A stretch of DNA of 64,000 nucleotides from Halobacteriovoraceae bacterium (GTDB lineage Bacteria > Bdellovibrionota > Bacteriovoracia > Bacteriovoracales > Bacteriovoracaceae), in contig PAMZ01000004.1 in the NCBI GenBank assembly GCA_002707495.1, positions 34,079-98,078 of the forward strand, written 5' to 3'. The translations under genes and the position numbers were made by a program. Below the pieces are notes generated by a model. The model was not told the DNA's origin. It saw only the letters and a program-made list of their open reading frames with translations, and ran no database searches. Below, in pieces: positions 25,885 to 35,377 of the stretch. Each line of letters starts with the position of its first letter. The first letter of the stretch is position 1.

Positions 25885-26574
25885 TTGAAATTAATTCTTA
25901 GTGGAGGTGGAGATTCAGAAAACTTTCTTGAGTTAGATAAAGTTTTTCTAGACTTGCTCCCTCCTGATCCTAGTCTTCTCCTAGTACCCGTTGCGGGAGA
26001 CCCTAAAACCTTTGATGATGCTCTTGAACGAATTGTAGAGACTTTTTCAACTATTGATTTTGAAAAGATAGAGATGATTCTAGATCTCGCTGATATGGAC
26101 TGGGATTATCTTAAAAATTTTGATGCTATCTATATTGATGGGGGAAATACCTTCAGGCTCATGGATCAAGTTCGCAGATCACATTTTTATGAATTACTAC
26201 GAAAGTTCATTCAATGTGGTGGGATTATAAACGGAGATAGTGCCGGAGCAATTATTCTAGGAAGTCATTTAGAGACGGCTCATTTTGGCGAAGCTGGAGA
26301 TGAAAATTTGACTCCATTGATTAGTTATCAAGGTTTAAATCTTCTAGGAGATTTGGCCATACATTGCCATTATGAAAAGTCTGAACAAACTCAAATATCT
26401 GCCTTTGTCCAAGAATATGGGCTTCCTGTTTTGGCCTTAGATGAGGCATCTGGAGTTAAAATAGTAGATCAAGAAGTACAAGTTGTTGGTCGCAAAGCAG
26501 TTGACTTGTATACTCTGGAAAAGATGATTAGGATTTTACCAGGGGAGAGCTATAAGCTAGCTTTCAGAAGCTAA
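25885..26574 (+). CDS. Peptidase E-like serine peptidase (S51 family)
   Basis: A 229-residue cytoplasmic protein starting at TTG 25885, with GGAGG 4-5 bases upstream. It has the class-I glutamine-amidotransferase-like fold of S51 peptidases: LILSGGGDS at the start, YIDGGNTFRL in the middle, and the nucleophile elbow NGDSAGAIIL with Ser119. The end contains AIHCHYEKSEQ, where a His is probable for the catalytic pair. Dipeptidase E cleaves Asp-X dipeptides; cyanophycinases are relatives. The exact substrate is uncertain. Confidence 0.8.
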   Translation: MKLILSGGGDSENFLELDKVFLDLLPPDPSLLLVPVAGDPKTFDDALERIVETFSTIDFEKIEMILDLADMDWDYLKNFDAIYIDGGNTFRLMDQVRRSHFYELLRKFIQCGGIINGDSAGAIILGSHLETAHFGEAGDENLTPLISYQGLNLLGDLAIHCHYEKSEQTQISAFVQEYGLPVLALDEASGVKIVDQEVQVVGRKAVDLYTLEKMIRILPGESYKLAFRS

Positions 26575-26581
26575 ATTCCTC

Positions 26582-26609
26582 TAAAAATTGGCCATGAATA
26601 TTCCGATAA
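26582..26609 (+). promoter_or_regulatory. FliA/sigma28-like promoter candidate
   Basis: TAAA (26582-26585) and TCCGATAA (26602-26609) are spaced by 16 bases, one more than the usual flagellar sigma28 spacing (TAAA-N15-GCCGATAA). It lies immediately before the hybrid kinase. A similar element with the same spacing precedes the giant secreted protein (TAAA 40330-40333, ACCGATCC 40350-40357). Initiation here would fall almost at ATG 26616. Confidence 0.3.
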
Positions 26610-26615
26610 TTGGGT

Positions 26616-28250
26616 ATGAAAAAAGCACCAAAATTGGAACATGAATATTTAAGATTAGCCTCTTTAAACTCATTAAGAGTACTCGATACTGGGCCCGAAG
26701 CCCAATTTGATGCTATTACAAAGCTTGCTTCGAGCTTAACGGATTGTCCCGTTTCTTTAATCTCTTTAGTTGATGAGGATCGCCAATGGTTTAAATCAAG
26801 CTTTGGATTAGCTGAGACTGAGACCCCAAGAGAAATTTCTTTTTGCGGACATGCTATTGAAAACGATGAGATTTTCATCGTGGAAGATGCTAGGAGTGAT
26901 GAAAGGTTTCATGATAATCCTTTGTGTACGAGCTCACCTCATGTAATCTTCTATGCAGGTATACCTTTAAAACTTTCAAATGGATTTAATATTGGAACTT
27001 TATGTGTCATTGATCATAAGCCTAAAGAACTGAATACCACTCAAATTGAACAATTAGAAATTTTAGCTGATCAAGTCGTTAATCTATTAGAACTAAGGCT
27101 TATGCGGATTCAAGGTAGTGAAGTTTTAAAAGCTATCAAAGTAGGAAGCTTTGTCATCGATGTAACCACAGGTGAGAAAACTCATTCGGATTCACTTTTT
27201 GATGTATTCCCGAAACTTAATCAAACACAAAAGCCTTCGATATATTCAATCGTTCATAGCGAAGATCTTCAACATTTAGAGCAATGTCGAGAAAAAGCTA
27301 TGAGAACGGGAGAGGATTATAAAGTAGAGTATAGAGCTTTGACTGATTCAGGAAGTGAGTACCGCTGGATAGGTGAGACGGGAAGAGTATTAAAAAACAA
27401 AGAAGGAAGAATTGTTACTTTAACCGGAATTTGCCAGGACATTACAACTTTGAAGCTTAAAGAAGTTGAGCTTCATAATTCAAACACTCTTCTTAAGCTT
27501 GCACTTGATGGTGGAGATACTGGAACCTGGGATTGGTTTATAGATCAAGATCGTGTTGTTTATGATCGAGGTTGGGCTGCTCTTTTTGGAATAGACTTTG
27601 AAAAAATGAAAATGGATTTTTCGACCTGGCAAGAAAGAGTGCATCCAGATGATATTGGAATGTGCTTTAAGGCCATAAATGAATATTTAGAGGGAAAAAC
27701 TGATAGTTATGAAGTGATTCATAGAATGAAACATAGTTCGGGTAAGTGGGTTTATACTCGCGGAAAGGCGAAGATTTCTGCCAGAGATAAAAATGGAAAG
27801 CCTATCAGATTAACTGGAACGCAAGTTGATATGACAGAGGTGATTGAAAATGAATTAAAATTGGAAGAAATGTATGAAACACTTCAAAGAACAGAGCGAA
27901 ATGCCAAAATTGGTTCTTGGACTATAGATCTCAATACAGGAGAACCCTGGCTTTCAGACGAGTCATATAGAATCTACGGCTTGGAAGTGGGCTCTGATTT
28001 TGAAACAGAAAAAGGTATTACATATTATCACCCTGATGATCAGCCGCGAATTATAAAGTATGTTAACGATGCAATAGAAAAACAAATACCTTATAGTGAC
28101 GAGTTTCGATTTATAACCGCCCAGGGGGAAAATATTTGGGTGCGAGCCTCAGGTCAATATTTTGAGGATAAAGATAAAGGAATAAAACGCTTGGAGGGAA
28201 GCTTTCAAGATATAACAATCCAAAAACAGGCAGAAATCGCAAAAAGATGA
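26616..28250 (+). CDS. Hybrid sensor kinase, N-terminal part (GAF-PAS-PAS-PAS), ends at frame change
   Basis: The fragment has about 544 residues. Residues 10-165 form a GAF domain (CPVSLISLVDEDRQWFKSSFG, EISFCGHAIEND). Three PAS/PAC units follow at about 170-290, 295-415 and 420-540, each closing with a PAC-like end (GICQDIT, GTQVDMTEV, GSFQDIT). The frame stops at TGA 28248-28250 just where the dimerisation/histidine helix should start. The missing kinase core follows at once in the next frame (see 28249-29361), so these are two halves of one gene. ATG 26616 is favoured over the in-frame TTG at 26610; no ribosome site is visible. Confidence 0.8.
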   Translation: MKKAPKLEHEYLRLASLNSLRVLDTGPEAQFDAITKLASSLTDCPVSLISLVDEDRQWFKSSFGLAETETPREISFCGHAIENDEIFIVEDARSDERFHDNPLCTSSPHVIFYAGIPLKLSNGFNIGTLCVIDHKPKELNTTQIEQLEILADQVVNLLELRLMRIQGSEVLKAIKVGSFVIDVTTGEKTHSDSLFDVFPKLNQTQKPSIYSIVHSEDLQHLEQCREKAMRTGEDYKVEYRALTDSGSEYRWIGETGRVLKNKEGRIVTLTGICQDITTLKLKEVELHNSNTLLKLALDGGDTGTWDWFIDQDRVVYDRGWAALFGIDFEKMKMDFSTWQERVHPDDIGMCFKAINEYLEGKTDSYEVIHRMKHSSGKWVYTRGKAKISARDKNGKPIRLTGTQVDMTEVIENELKLEEMYETLQRTERNAKIGSWTIDLNTGEPWLSDESYRIYGLEVGSDFETEKGITYYHPDDQPRIIKYVNDAIEKQIPYSDEFRFITAQGENIWVRASGQYFEDKDKGIKRLEGSFQDITIQKQAEIAKR

Positions 28251-29361
28251 ATTTTTATCCGTTATAAGCCATGAGATTCGAACGCCATTAACCTCTATTA
28301 TTGGCCTGTCAGAAGTCATGGCAGAAAAGAAATATGATGGTGAAACATTAGATTGTGTACAGTCTATAAATACTGCAGGGCATACCGTTCTTACTCTTAC
28401 CAATGATGTTCTAGACTTTTCAAAGCTTAAAAATGGTAGAGTTTCAATTTTGGTCACTGATGGAGACTTAGGAGTTTTTCTTGAAGAAACAATTAAACTT
28501 TTAGAAGTTATTGCTAAAAATAAAAAAATTAGTTTGGAGTTAGAAACCTCTTTTGAGAACCCATATGTAAAATGTGACTTTGTGAAACTCCGACAGGTTT
28601 TAATCAACCTTCTTTCTAACGCAATAAAATTTACTGATGAAGGTGGTGTTCAACTTTTAGTTCGAGAAGAATCTATTGGTGAATTTTATTTCGAAATTTC
28701 AGATTCTGGTTGTGGAATAGCAGAAGAATTTCTACCTAAAATCTTTAAGGCATTCGAGCAAGATCATAATAGTAAAAAAGTTCATGCAGGAACAGGCCTT
28801 GGAATGAATATCAGTCAGCGCTTAATGTTTCTTATGGAAAGTGAAATTCAAGTAGAAAGTAAATTGGGAGTTGGTAGTAAATTTAGTTTTACGATTCATT
28901 TAGATCAATCTTTTGAAAAAAATCTTGATAAGAGTCAAGCTTCTCACCTGTCTGATATTGGATTATTTAACGGTTTAACACTTGCTTTCGCAGATGACAA
29001 TCACATGAATAAGGTTGTTGTTGAAAAAATGCTGAGTAATACTGGGATAAAGCTTTTGAAGTTTTCAAACGGACAAGAGATATCTGATTTTGTCTTAGAA
29101 GGAAATCAAGTCGATTTCATTCTAATGGATATACAAATGCCGGTAATGAATGGATATGAAGCAACTCAGAGAATAAGAACTTTTGAAAGGTCTAGAAATT
29201 CAAAACAAATTCCTATTCTGGCGTTTTCAGCTTTTTCGTTTCAAAAGGACATAGACCTTGCTCTGGATGCTGGTTGCACCGATCATATCTCTAAGCCAAT
29301 TAAAAAGAGCGTTCTTATAGAAAAATTAAATAGTACTTTAGAGCTTAAAAAGGCGTCTTAA
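28249..29361 (+). CDS. Hybrid sensor kinase, C-terminal part (HisKA-HATPase-receiver) in shifted frame
   Basis: In the +1 frame the sequence continues as EFLSVISHEIRTPLTSIIG, a textbook histidine-kinase H box. It is followed by the N box (LINLLSNAIKFTDEGG), the G1/G2 boxes (EISDSGCGIAEE, HAGTGLGMNISQ) and a C-terminal receiver domain (about 28972-29350) with phospho-acceptor Asp in FILMDIQMPVMNG and the conserved Lys in HISKPIK. On its own this half could begin only at ATG 28318, which lies after the catalytic His and would give a dead kinase. The gene is therefore either inactivated, mis-sequenced at the A5 run 28241-28245, or expressed by +1 frameshifting at AGA-TGA. Confidence 0.8.
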   Translation, partial: EFLSVISHEIRTPLTSIIGLSEVMAEKKYDGETLDCVQSINTAGHTVLTLTNDVLDFSKLKNGRVSILVTDGDLGVFLEETIKLLEVIAKNKKISLELETSFENPYVKCDFVKLRQVLINLLSNAIKFTDEGGVQLLVREESIGEFYFEISDSGCGIAEEFLPKIFKAFEQDHNSKKVHAGTGLGMNISQRLMFLMESEIQVESKLGVGSKFSFTIHLDQSFEKNLDKSQASHLSDIGLFNGLTLAFADDNHMNKVVVEKMLSNTGIKLLKFSNGQEISDFVLEGNQVDFILMDIQMPVMNGYEATQRIRTFERSRNSKQIPILAFSAFSFQKDIDLALDAGCTDHISKPIKKSVLIEKLNSTLELKKAS

Positions 29362-29443
29362 CCTTATAAAATTTTCAAAACGAAGATAATTCAATGGAAT
29401 CCAGCCTCATTTTGAGCCAAATAAAGAGGCGGGGGTACTTAAA

Positions 29444-30187
29444 ATGATTAAAATCATGTCACGTTCTGGTTTTATGTTAATATTTTTAAGCCAGGCTTCT
29501 TGGTCTGTAGAGTGTAATCAGCCCTCTCGTTTGGATGAAATACGAATCTTTTACGGTCAATCAAATGATTTAGATATTTTAAATAATACTGATTTTTTTG
29601 GTTGTGAGGAGTATTCGCAAGTCAAAGGGCTGACTGCTAATGCCTTAAGAAGGGGACTTAATTGCTTAGATGAGGTTTCAGGTCTTGCAATTGCATCGAT
29701 AAATCCTGTTTTGAATTTACGTGGGTATGAACTTAGGGAGGCACTCTTAAAAATTGGAGGAAACTTTATTCCCCTAGCCAAGAGAAGATTTGAAATCTAC
29801 TGCGCCCATGAGGAAACTGATAACGATGATTATTTTCTTAGGGATGGGGCCAATGCTTCGGCGCAAACATGTCAACTTGGTGAAGAAAAGCTAGGTATGA
29901 AAATTCATAGGGATATTTTTTCTATAAGAAGTCAGCGCGAATTGAAATCCACTATTTTTCACGAAGCAGCACATCATGCAGGTTATTTTCATGACCGTAT
30001 AAGACATGACTGGGTCTATGAGATGGAGTTTTGTTGTTTTGGGTTCGATGATAGCTCCTACGTCTCAATATCCGATCTTGGAACTCAGCATTCTTGTTTA
30101 TCCCTCCTTTCCGCTGACCACGAAGATAGAATGCCGAGTCGATATACAATTAATCAGACAAGAAACGATTTAATGTCACACGAATAA
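29444..30187 (+). CDS. Secreted HExxH protein, putative zinc metallopeptidase
   Basis: A 247-residue protein with a signal peptide (MLIFLSQASWSVECN) and the zinc motif IFHEAAHHAGYFHDR (His173, Glu174, His177). The further His at 178 and Asp residues downstream could supply a third ligand. Several Cys in the mature part suggest disulfides. I recognise no named family. The prediction of a periplasmic or extracellular peptidase rests mainly on the HEAAH motif in an export context. It stands alone between the kinase and an SRPBCC-like gene. Confidence 0.65.
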   Translation: MIKIMSRSGFMLIFLSQASWSVECNQPSRLDEIRIFYGQSNDLDILNNTDFFGCEEYSQVKGLTANALRRGLNCLDEVSGLAIASINPVLNLRGYELREALLKIGGNFIPLAKRRFEIYCAHEETDNDDYFLRDGANASAQTCQLGEEKLGMKIHRDIFSIRSQRELKSTIFHEAAHHAGYFHDRIRHDWVYEMEFCCFGFDDSSYVSISDLGTQHSCLSLLSADHEDRMPSRYTINQTRNDLMSHE

Positions 30188-30210
30188 ATTCATGATAATC
30201 TTTGGACTCC

Positions 30211-30654
30211 ATGAAGATTATCATAAAAACAGATATCAATAGAACCATAAAAGAAGTTTCCGAAAGCTTTAATCTTAAATTATTTAAAGCTCTCAAGCCG
30301 CCTTTTGTAGGCTTAGAAATTCCACGTTTTGATGGCTGTCTTAAAGGTGATGAGGTCCATTTAAAAATTAAATTTGGCTTTTTAAGTCAGGACTGGATTA
30401 GTCTTATTACCGAACAAAATGAAGATGAGAATGAGTGGTACTTTATAGATGAAGGCCGTAATCTTCCACCTCCTTTGAAACGATGGAAGCATAGACATAG
30501 AGTGGTGAAGACAGGTGAGACTTCAGTTAAAATCATAGATGATATTTTCTATTCGACGAATAATAGTTTGCTAGATTTTATCATCTATCCAGCGATGTAT
30601 ATTCAGTTTTGGCTTAGAAAAACAGCCTATAAAAAATTCTTTAAAAATAACTAA
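30211..30654 (+). CDS. SRPBCC/START-like ligand-binding protein
   Basis: A cytoplasmic protein of about 147 residues. The beta-rich pattern (KIIIKTDINRTIKEVSESF, KGDEVHLKIKFGF, WYFIDEGRNLPPPLKRWKHRHRV) ending in a long helix fits the START-like fold that binds hydrophobic ligands. ATG 30211 is preferred over the in-frame TTG at 30202. It lies 21 bp upstream of oligopeptidase B and may be co-transcribed. The function is unknown. Confidence 0.55.
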   Translation: MKIIIKTDINRTIKEVSESFNLKLFKALKPPFVGLEIPRFDGCLKGDEVHLKIKFGFLSQDWISLITEQNEDENEWYFIDEGRNLPPPLKRWKHRHRVVKTGETSVKIIDDIFYSTNNSLLDFIIYPAMYIQFWLRKTAYKKFFKNN

Positions 30655-30675
30655 ACCCATACGGAGTTATCATAG

Positions 30676-32847
30676 ATGAAAATAAGTCTAAAGATCAAAA
30701 TTATTTTAGTTTCAGCATTATTAATCAGCTCATGCACCTCTTTAAATAAAAAAGGATTGGATATGAAGCCTCCTCAAGCTAATAGAATTGAGAAAAAAAT
30801 CCAGCAACTAGGAGATGTAAGAGTCGATGAATATGCGTGGATACGAGACGAAAATTGGAAAAGATTTATTGATGGGAATCTCGATTTTGCCAATCCTGAG
30901 ATAAAAAAATATTTAGATCAGGAAGTGGCTTACACTGAAGTACAAATGCAGGGAACAGAAAAAATTCAAAATGAAATTTATCAAGAAGTTTTAGGTCGAC
31001 TCAATGAAAATGAAGAAACCTATCCTGTAAAATATAAAGAATACTTTTATTATAAAAAAGAAGTAAAAGAAAAAAATTACCCCATTTATTGTCGAAAAAA
31101 AGGCAGTCTTGATGCATCAGAAGAAGTATATTTTGATGTCAATAAAGAAGCACAAGGAAAAAAACTCTATCAATTAAAATCAGGGGATGTCTCTCATGAT
31201 AATAGATTCTATGCTTACGCTTTTAATTTAACCGGATCACTAGCGGGGACGATCAAAGTGAGAAATCTAGAAACAGGTAGAGATTTTGATTGGGAAATTC
31301 CTAATACGACGTCTTCATTTGTTTGGGATGTTGATCATAAGCATATTTTTTACGTTCTTAGGGCCGACAACGGAAGAGGTCGAGCTATTTATAGAATGAA
31401 TATTTTTGAAGGGCCTAAGTCAAAAAAATTAGTATATGAAAAACCTAAGGATCGAGAGAGCATGTTTCTTTGGGTTAGTCTGAGCGAGAGTCAGCGTTTT
31501 TTAAGTATTAACTTGGCAGAGTCTGGGAGCCGAGAGATCCATGTTATAGACTTACTTTCTAAAAATAGAAAGGCAAAACTTTTAGCAAGTGCAAAACCAG
31601 GAGTTGAGTATTCATTCACTCATAGTGGAGGCTACCTTTATATTTTAACTAACCATCAAGGTGCGACAGACTTTAAAGTTATGAAAACTCCAATTTCCTC
31701 TCCTGAATACAAAAATTGGAGTCTATTTTTAAATGAAGAGAAAGGGATCTATAAAGAGTCTCTCTCTGGTTATAAAGATTATTTGGTTCTCGAGATCAAG
31801 AATAATAAATTGGCGCTTCCTCAGCTTTTTGTCTTAAACTTGAAAACGGGAAAATCTAAAATTATTAAAATGCAGGAAGATGCCTATAGTATCTCGTTTA
31901 TGGGCGCTGAAGAATTTGATACTCCTACGGTTCGTTATAGCTACCAGTCTCCCGCAACCCCTAAGCAGACGGTAGACTATGTCTTGGCAACAGGCGAGTC
32001 TATCGTTCGAAAACAAAAAGAGGTTCCCAATTATCAAGCCTCCGATTTTGAAGTGAAAAGAGAGTTCGCCAATGCCCATGATGGAGAAAAAATTCCTGTG
32101 ACAATTATGTACAAAAAAGGACTTAAATTGGATGGGTCTAATCGAGTTTATCAGTACGCCTATGGATCCTATGGAAACTCTATGCCGGCTTATTTCAGTG
32201 CTTATAGAGTCTCTCTTTTGAATCGCGGTTTTGTTTTTGTGATTGCCCATGTAAGGGGTGGGAGTGATAAAGGTCATCAATGGTACTTAGAGGGAAAGAT
32301 GATGAAAAAGAAAAATACTTTCTTAGATTTTGTCTCAGTTTCACAACACCTCATTGAGAGAGGTTACACGAGTGCTAAAAAAATTGTGGCCAGTGGAGGT
32401 AGTGCTGGTGGACTTTTAGTGGGTGCCGTCGCCAATATGAATCCTGAGCTTTATTGTAGTATGATTGCAGACGTTGCGTTTGTTGACGTTTTGAATACTA
32501 TTTCTGATCCAAGCCTTCCTTTAACTCCTCCTGAGTGGTTAGAGTGGGGAAACCCCATCAAAAATAAAGAGCATTTTGAATATATAAAGTCTTACTCACC
32601 ATATGATAACGTCAAAGCCCAGGACTACCCGGCCATGTTATTCAATTCGGGAATATCTGATGAGCAAGTGACTTATTGGGAACCCACAAAGATGGTGGCG
32701 AAGCTTAGGAATATGAAAACAGATAACAACCTTCTACTACTTAATATGAAAATGCATTCTGGTCATGCTGGTGCTTCTAAAAAACATGAGGGAATTAAGG
32801 AGTATGCTTTTGATTTAGCGTTTATTTTAAAGACATGTCCAAACTAA
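30676..32847 (+). CDS. ptrB: Oligopeptidase B (S9 prolyl oligopeptidase family), predicted lipoprotein
   Basis: A 723-residue protein with a lipoprotein leader (LLISSCTSLN), so it is probably exported, unlike the cytoplasmic E. coli enzyme. The N-terminal S9A motif RVDEYAWIRD is followed by a seven-bladed propeller region. The C-terminal alpha/beta hydrolase has nucleophile Ser576 in ASGGSAGGLL, preceded by FVIAHVRGGSDKGHQW; the Asp is likely near FNSGISDEQVTYWEP, and His in KMHSGHAG near residue 701. Oligopeptidase B cleaves short peptides after Lys or Arg. Length and motifs match the family. The exported location would suit digestion of foreign peptides. Confidence 0.88.
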   Translation: MKISLKIKIILVSALLISSCTSLNKKGLDMKPPQANRIEKKIQQLGDVRVDEYAWIRDENWKRFIDGNLDFANPEIKKYLDQEVAYTEVQMQGTEKIQNEIYQEVLGRLNENEETYPVKYKEYFYYKKEVKEKNYPIYCRKKGSLDASEEVYFDVNKEAQGKKLYQLKSGDVSHDNRFYAYAFNLTGSLAGTIKVRNLETGRDFDWEIPNTTSSFVWDVDHKHIFYVLRADNGRGRAIYRMNIFEGPKSKKLVYEKPKDRESMFLWVSLSESQRFLSINLAESGSREIHVIDLLSKNRKAKLLASAKPGVEYSFTHSGGYLYILTNHQGATDFKVMKTPISSPEYKNWSLFLNEEKGIYKESLSGYKDYLVLEIKNNKLALPQLFVLNLKTGKSKIIKMQEDAYSISFMGAEEFDTPTVRYSYQSPATPKQTVDYVLATGESIVRKQKEVPNYQASDFEVKREFANAHDGEKIPVTIMYKKGLKLDGSNRVYQYAYGSYGNSMPAYFSAYRVSLLNRGFVFVIAHVRGGSDKGHQWYLEGKMMKKKNTFLDFVSVSQHLIERGYTSAKKIVASGGSAGGLLVGAVANMNPELYCSMIADVAFVDVLNTISDPSLPLTPPEWLEWGNPIKNKEHFEYIKSYSPYDNVKAQDYPAMLFNSGISDEQVTYWEPTKMVAKLRNMKTDNNLLLLNMKMHSGHAGASKKHEGIKEYAFDLAFILKTCPN

Positions 32848-32860
32848 TAGAGGTGATCTT

Positions 32861-34129
32861 TTAGATATGGCCTACGTCGATGAGAAAATCGGTTTTTTGC
32901 TTTTGATTTTTAATCCAGTTGAGCGAGTGATTGAATGACATATATTCCCGAGGTCCCATTGGAAAAAACCTAAGTTCAGCCTTATCGAGATTTTTAGAAC
33001 TGGCAATAATATCATCACTTTCAAAGGTTGCGTACGACTTATTGCTACGTATGAGAGTATATTGATACCTACCATTTTCTTTAAATACTGATCTTACGAG
33101 ATAATTTGTTTGCAGTCTTGTTAATTTTTTTATTTGCTTAGAAAGAGCGATATTTTCTTTAATAATTTCGTTTTTTAAGTCACTCGAGTCTTGATAGGCG
33201 AATTTTACTCTTTTGGATGTACCAATAAGATTTTTGAGTAGTTTGTTAGCTTCACTTCTTGTTTTTGTATAATAAAGAGCCTTTTTTTTAAGGTCTGTCT
33301 TTGCAACCCTTAAAATAATTTTACCCTCTTTATTAGTGACTTGATAAATACAATACGGGTAGATGGGCTTAGCTAGTTTTGAATGAATCAGTCCTGCCTC
33401 GATGAGAGACGTTGCAGAGATGACTTTTATTGTTTTAAGTTGTGTGATTCTTTTTCGATTCAAAGAGTTAAGTTCCAGTAATTCACATAATTTATTTCCA
33501 AGATTATCCGTTTTGACGATTTCTTGGTTATTCTCATATTTAAAAATAATAACTCCGGGTCTTTTAGGAGTTTTACGAATGATTTTTTGATGTCTGGCTA
33601 AAAATTTTTTCTCCTCTGTTAACTCACCATTAATTAATCTTAAGTAAGAATGAAGTTTAGATAATGAGAGGGCGTCATCATAAGCGCGGTGATTCCTTTG
33701 TTGGGGAATTTGTAGGAATTCACAGAGGCTTTTTAAAGAATATGATTTTAGTTCTGGAATAAGTTGTTGGCTAAGTTTCAAGGTGCATCTAGATTTTTCT
33801 TTAAAAGGCATATTCAAAGTAGTGAACGACTTCTTTAGCAGTTCGTAATCAAACTCAGCTTTATGTGCCACGATAAGGCATCCTGACAATTTTTCAGCAA
33901 TGATTTGAGCAACCTCATGAAACTCAGGAGCTTTGGATACCATTTTATTAGTGATTCCCGTCAGTTGGGTAATCTCTTTTTCAATCGGTCTTTCAGGCTT
34001 GATCAGAGATTGAAAATAATCGAGATCATTACCCCTCTCATCTTGAATGATAAAGGCAACCTCAATAATCTCGGAGTCGGTCCAATTCGTATGGGAGGCT
34101 TCAATATCTAGGTAGGCGAAGCGTTTCAT
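32861..34129 (-). CDS. DEDDh exonuclease with degenerate UvrC-type GIY-YIG domain
   Basis: A 422-residue protein. Residues 1-170 form a DnaQ-like 3'-5' exonuclease with ExoI AYLDIEASH, ExoII VAHKAEFDYELL and ExoIII HRAYDDALSLSKL, i.e. the DEDDh set. Residues about 188-275 align by eye with a UvrC/Cho GIY-YIG domain (KRPGVIIFKYEN at the start, ATSLIEAGLIHSKLAKPIYP at the end). However, the Tyr of the GIY part and the usual Arg are missing, so that nuclease activity is probably lost. The C-terminus is unrecognised. Fused DnaQ-UvrC proteins are known. A role in DNA repair is likely but not shown. Confidence 0.75.
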   Translation of the reverse strand: MKRFAYLDIEASHTNWTDSEIIEVAFIIQDERGNDLDYFQSLIKPERPIEKEITQLTGITNKMVSKAPEFHEVAQIIAEKLSGCLIVAHKAEFDYELLKKSFTTLNMPFKEKSRCTLKLSQQLIPELKSYSLKSLCEFLQIPQQRNHRAYDDALSLSKLHSYLRLINGELTEEKKFLARHQKIIRKTPKRPGVIIFKYENNQEIVKTDNLGNKLCELLELNSLNRKRITQLKTIKVISATSLIEAGLIHSKLAKPIYPYCIYQVTNKEGKIILRVAKTDLKKKALYYTKTRSEANKLLKNLIGTSKRVKFAYQDSSDLKNEIIKENIALSKQIKKLTRLQTNYLVRSVFKENGRYQYTLIRSNKSYATFESDDIIASSKNLDKAELRFFPMGPREYMSFNHSLNWIKNQKQKTDFLIDVGHI

Positions 34130-34307
34130 GGTTAAATTGTTTCAGGGATCGGAATTTCTTGTCAATAAAGAAGCATTTGCGCTGCATTAATGTAGCATAC
34201 GTATGAGCTTTATCTATCTTGGGGCTTATAAATTTTTGAATAAGCATTAAAAGACGACTATGATGTGGTTGCGAAAATCTCTCGTGAGAATAGGAAAGGA
34301 TAGACGC

Positions 34308-35363
34308 GTGATTAACCTAGAATTTGATAAATCAATCATCAAAAACTTTCAGTATAGTGACACTCCAGATTTTGGATCTGTGCAAGTTCCCATTGTTTTA
34401 AAGTCTCTTCATTCAGAGGGAAAGCCTAAGGGGAATATAACTATCGGTCCCAATGGTGATTATAAAATTTCAAGCTTTAATTCAACACTTCATTATGGAC
34501 AAAGTATTTTTGAAGGACTCAAAGCTTATAAGATGGAAAACGGAAAGTTTAAGATATTTAGGCTTAAAGATGCGGCTAGGAGATTTAGAAGATCGGCCCA
34601 AATTATGGGAATGTCTGCTCTAGATGAAGACTTTTTTATTGATTGCGTAAAGTCCTATGTTGAAAGTTGTAGTGAGCTGGAATTGACTAGTAAGGAGCAC
34701 AGTCTTTATTTAAGACCGCTACTTTACGCAAATGATTCGATTATAAAAGTAAGGGCAAGTAGCGAATACCAATTTGTCATTATGGGTTCAATAGTAGGAT
34801 CTTATTTTTCGGGTGGAAAAGTAGGAGCAAAAGTTTATTGCAACCGCCAATTTGTGAGAGCTTTTCCCCATGGAACCGGTGAGGCTAAAACCGCTGCTAA
34901 TTATGCTATTAGTTTGCCGGCGCTAAAACATGCAACTTCTCTAGGCTTTGAGCAGGTTTTATATCTCGATGCTTTAAAAAAAGAAAATGTCGAAGAGTTA
35001 GGTGGGATGAACTTTTTTATGATTAAAAATGGCACCTTAGTCACGCCGAAATTATCTGGAACCATTCTCCACGGAATTACCAGAGACACGATACTAGAGT
35101 TGGCAAAACATTTAGATATTCCAACGGAAGTTCGAGACATTAACTACAAAGAAATAATTGAGCCCAGTGAAAATCAAAGTATTTTTGCCTGTGGGACTGC
35201 AGCCACTATTGTTCCGATCATAGAACTCGGTTTTCAAGAGAGTTTGGAGGGCCAGTTAAAGCGCATTGAGTATCCTGTAGATCCTTTAGCAATTAAGCTC
35301 AGAGAACATTTGGTTGACTGTCATTACAATAAAAGTCCACTGTCGGATAAGTGGCTTTCTTAG
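34308..35363 (+). CDS. ilvE: Branched-chain amino acid aminotransferase
   Basis: A PLP-dependent class IV aminotransferase of 351 residues that interconverts Leu, Ile and Val with their 2-oxo acids using glutamate. Motifs include LHYGQSIFEGLKAYK near the N-terminus, the PLP lysine in GEAKTAANYA, and EELGGMNFF with SGTILHGITRDTIL, all typical of the long eukaryote-like BCAT subtype. GTG 34308 is chosen because GGAAAGGA lies 7 bases before it; the frame also contains ATG 34260, which lacks a ribosome site. The arg operon follows downstream after a small hairpin. Confidence 0.88.
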   Translation: MINLEFDKSIIKNFQYSDTPDFGSVQVPIVLKSLHSEGKPKGNITIGPNGDYKISSFNSTLHYGQSIFEGLKAYKMENGKFKIFRLKDAARRFRRSAQIMGMSALDEDFFIDCVKSYVESCSELELTSKEHSLYLRPLLYANDSIIKVRASSEYQFVIMGSIVGSYFSGGKVGAKVYCNRQFVRAFPHGTGEAKTAANYAISLPALKHATSLGFEQVLYLDALKKENVEELGGMNFFMIKNGTLVTPKLSGTILHGITRDTILELAKHLDIPTEVRDINYKEIIEPSENQSIFACGTAATIVPIIELGFQESLEGQLKRIEYPVDPLAIKLREHLVDCHYNKSPLSDKWLS

Positions 35364-35377
35364 AAAACTGATAATTT

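Noticed and set aside
28149..28607. 152-codon minus-strand frame across the kinase frameshift
   Set aside because: The plus strand carries H-box and N-box kinase motifs through this stretch; the minus frame is Ser-rich shadow sequence.
31834..32280. 148-codon minus-strand frame inside oligopeptidase B
   Set aside because: The plus-strand enzyme is clearly conserved there; the frame is an antisense shadow.
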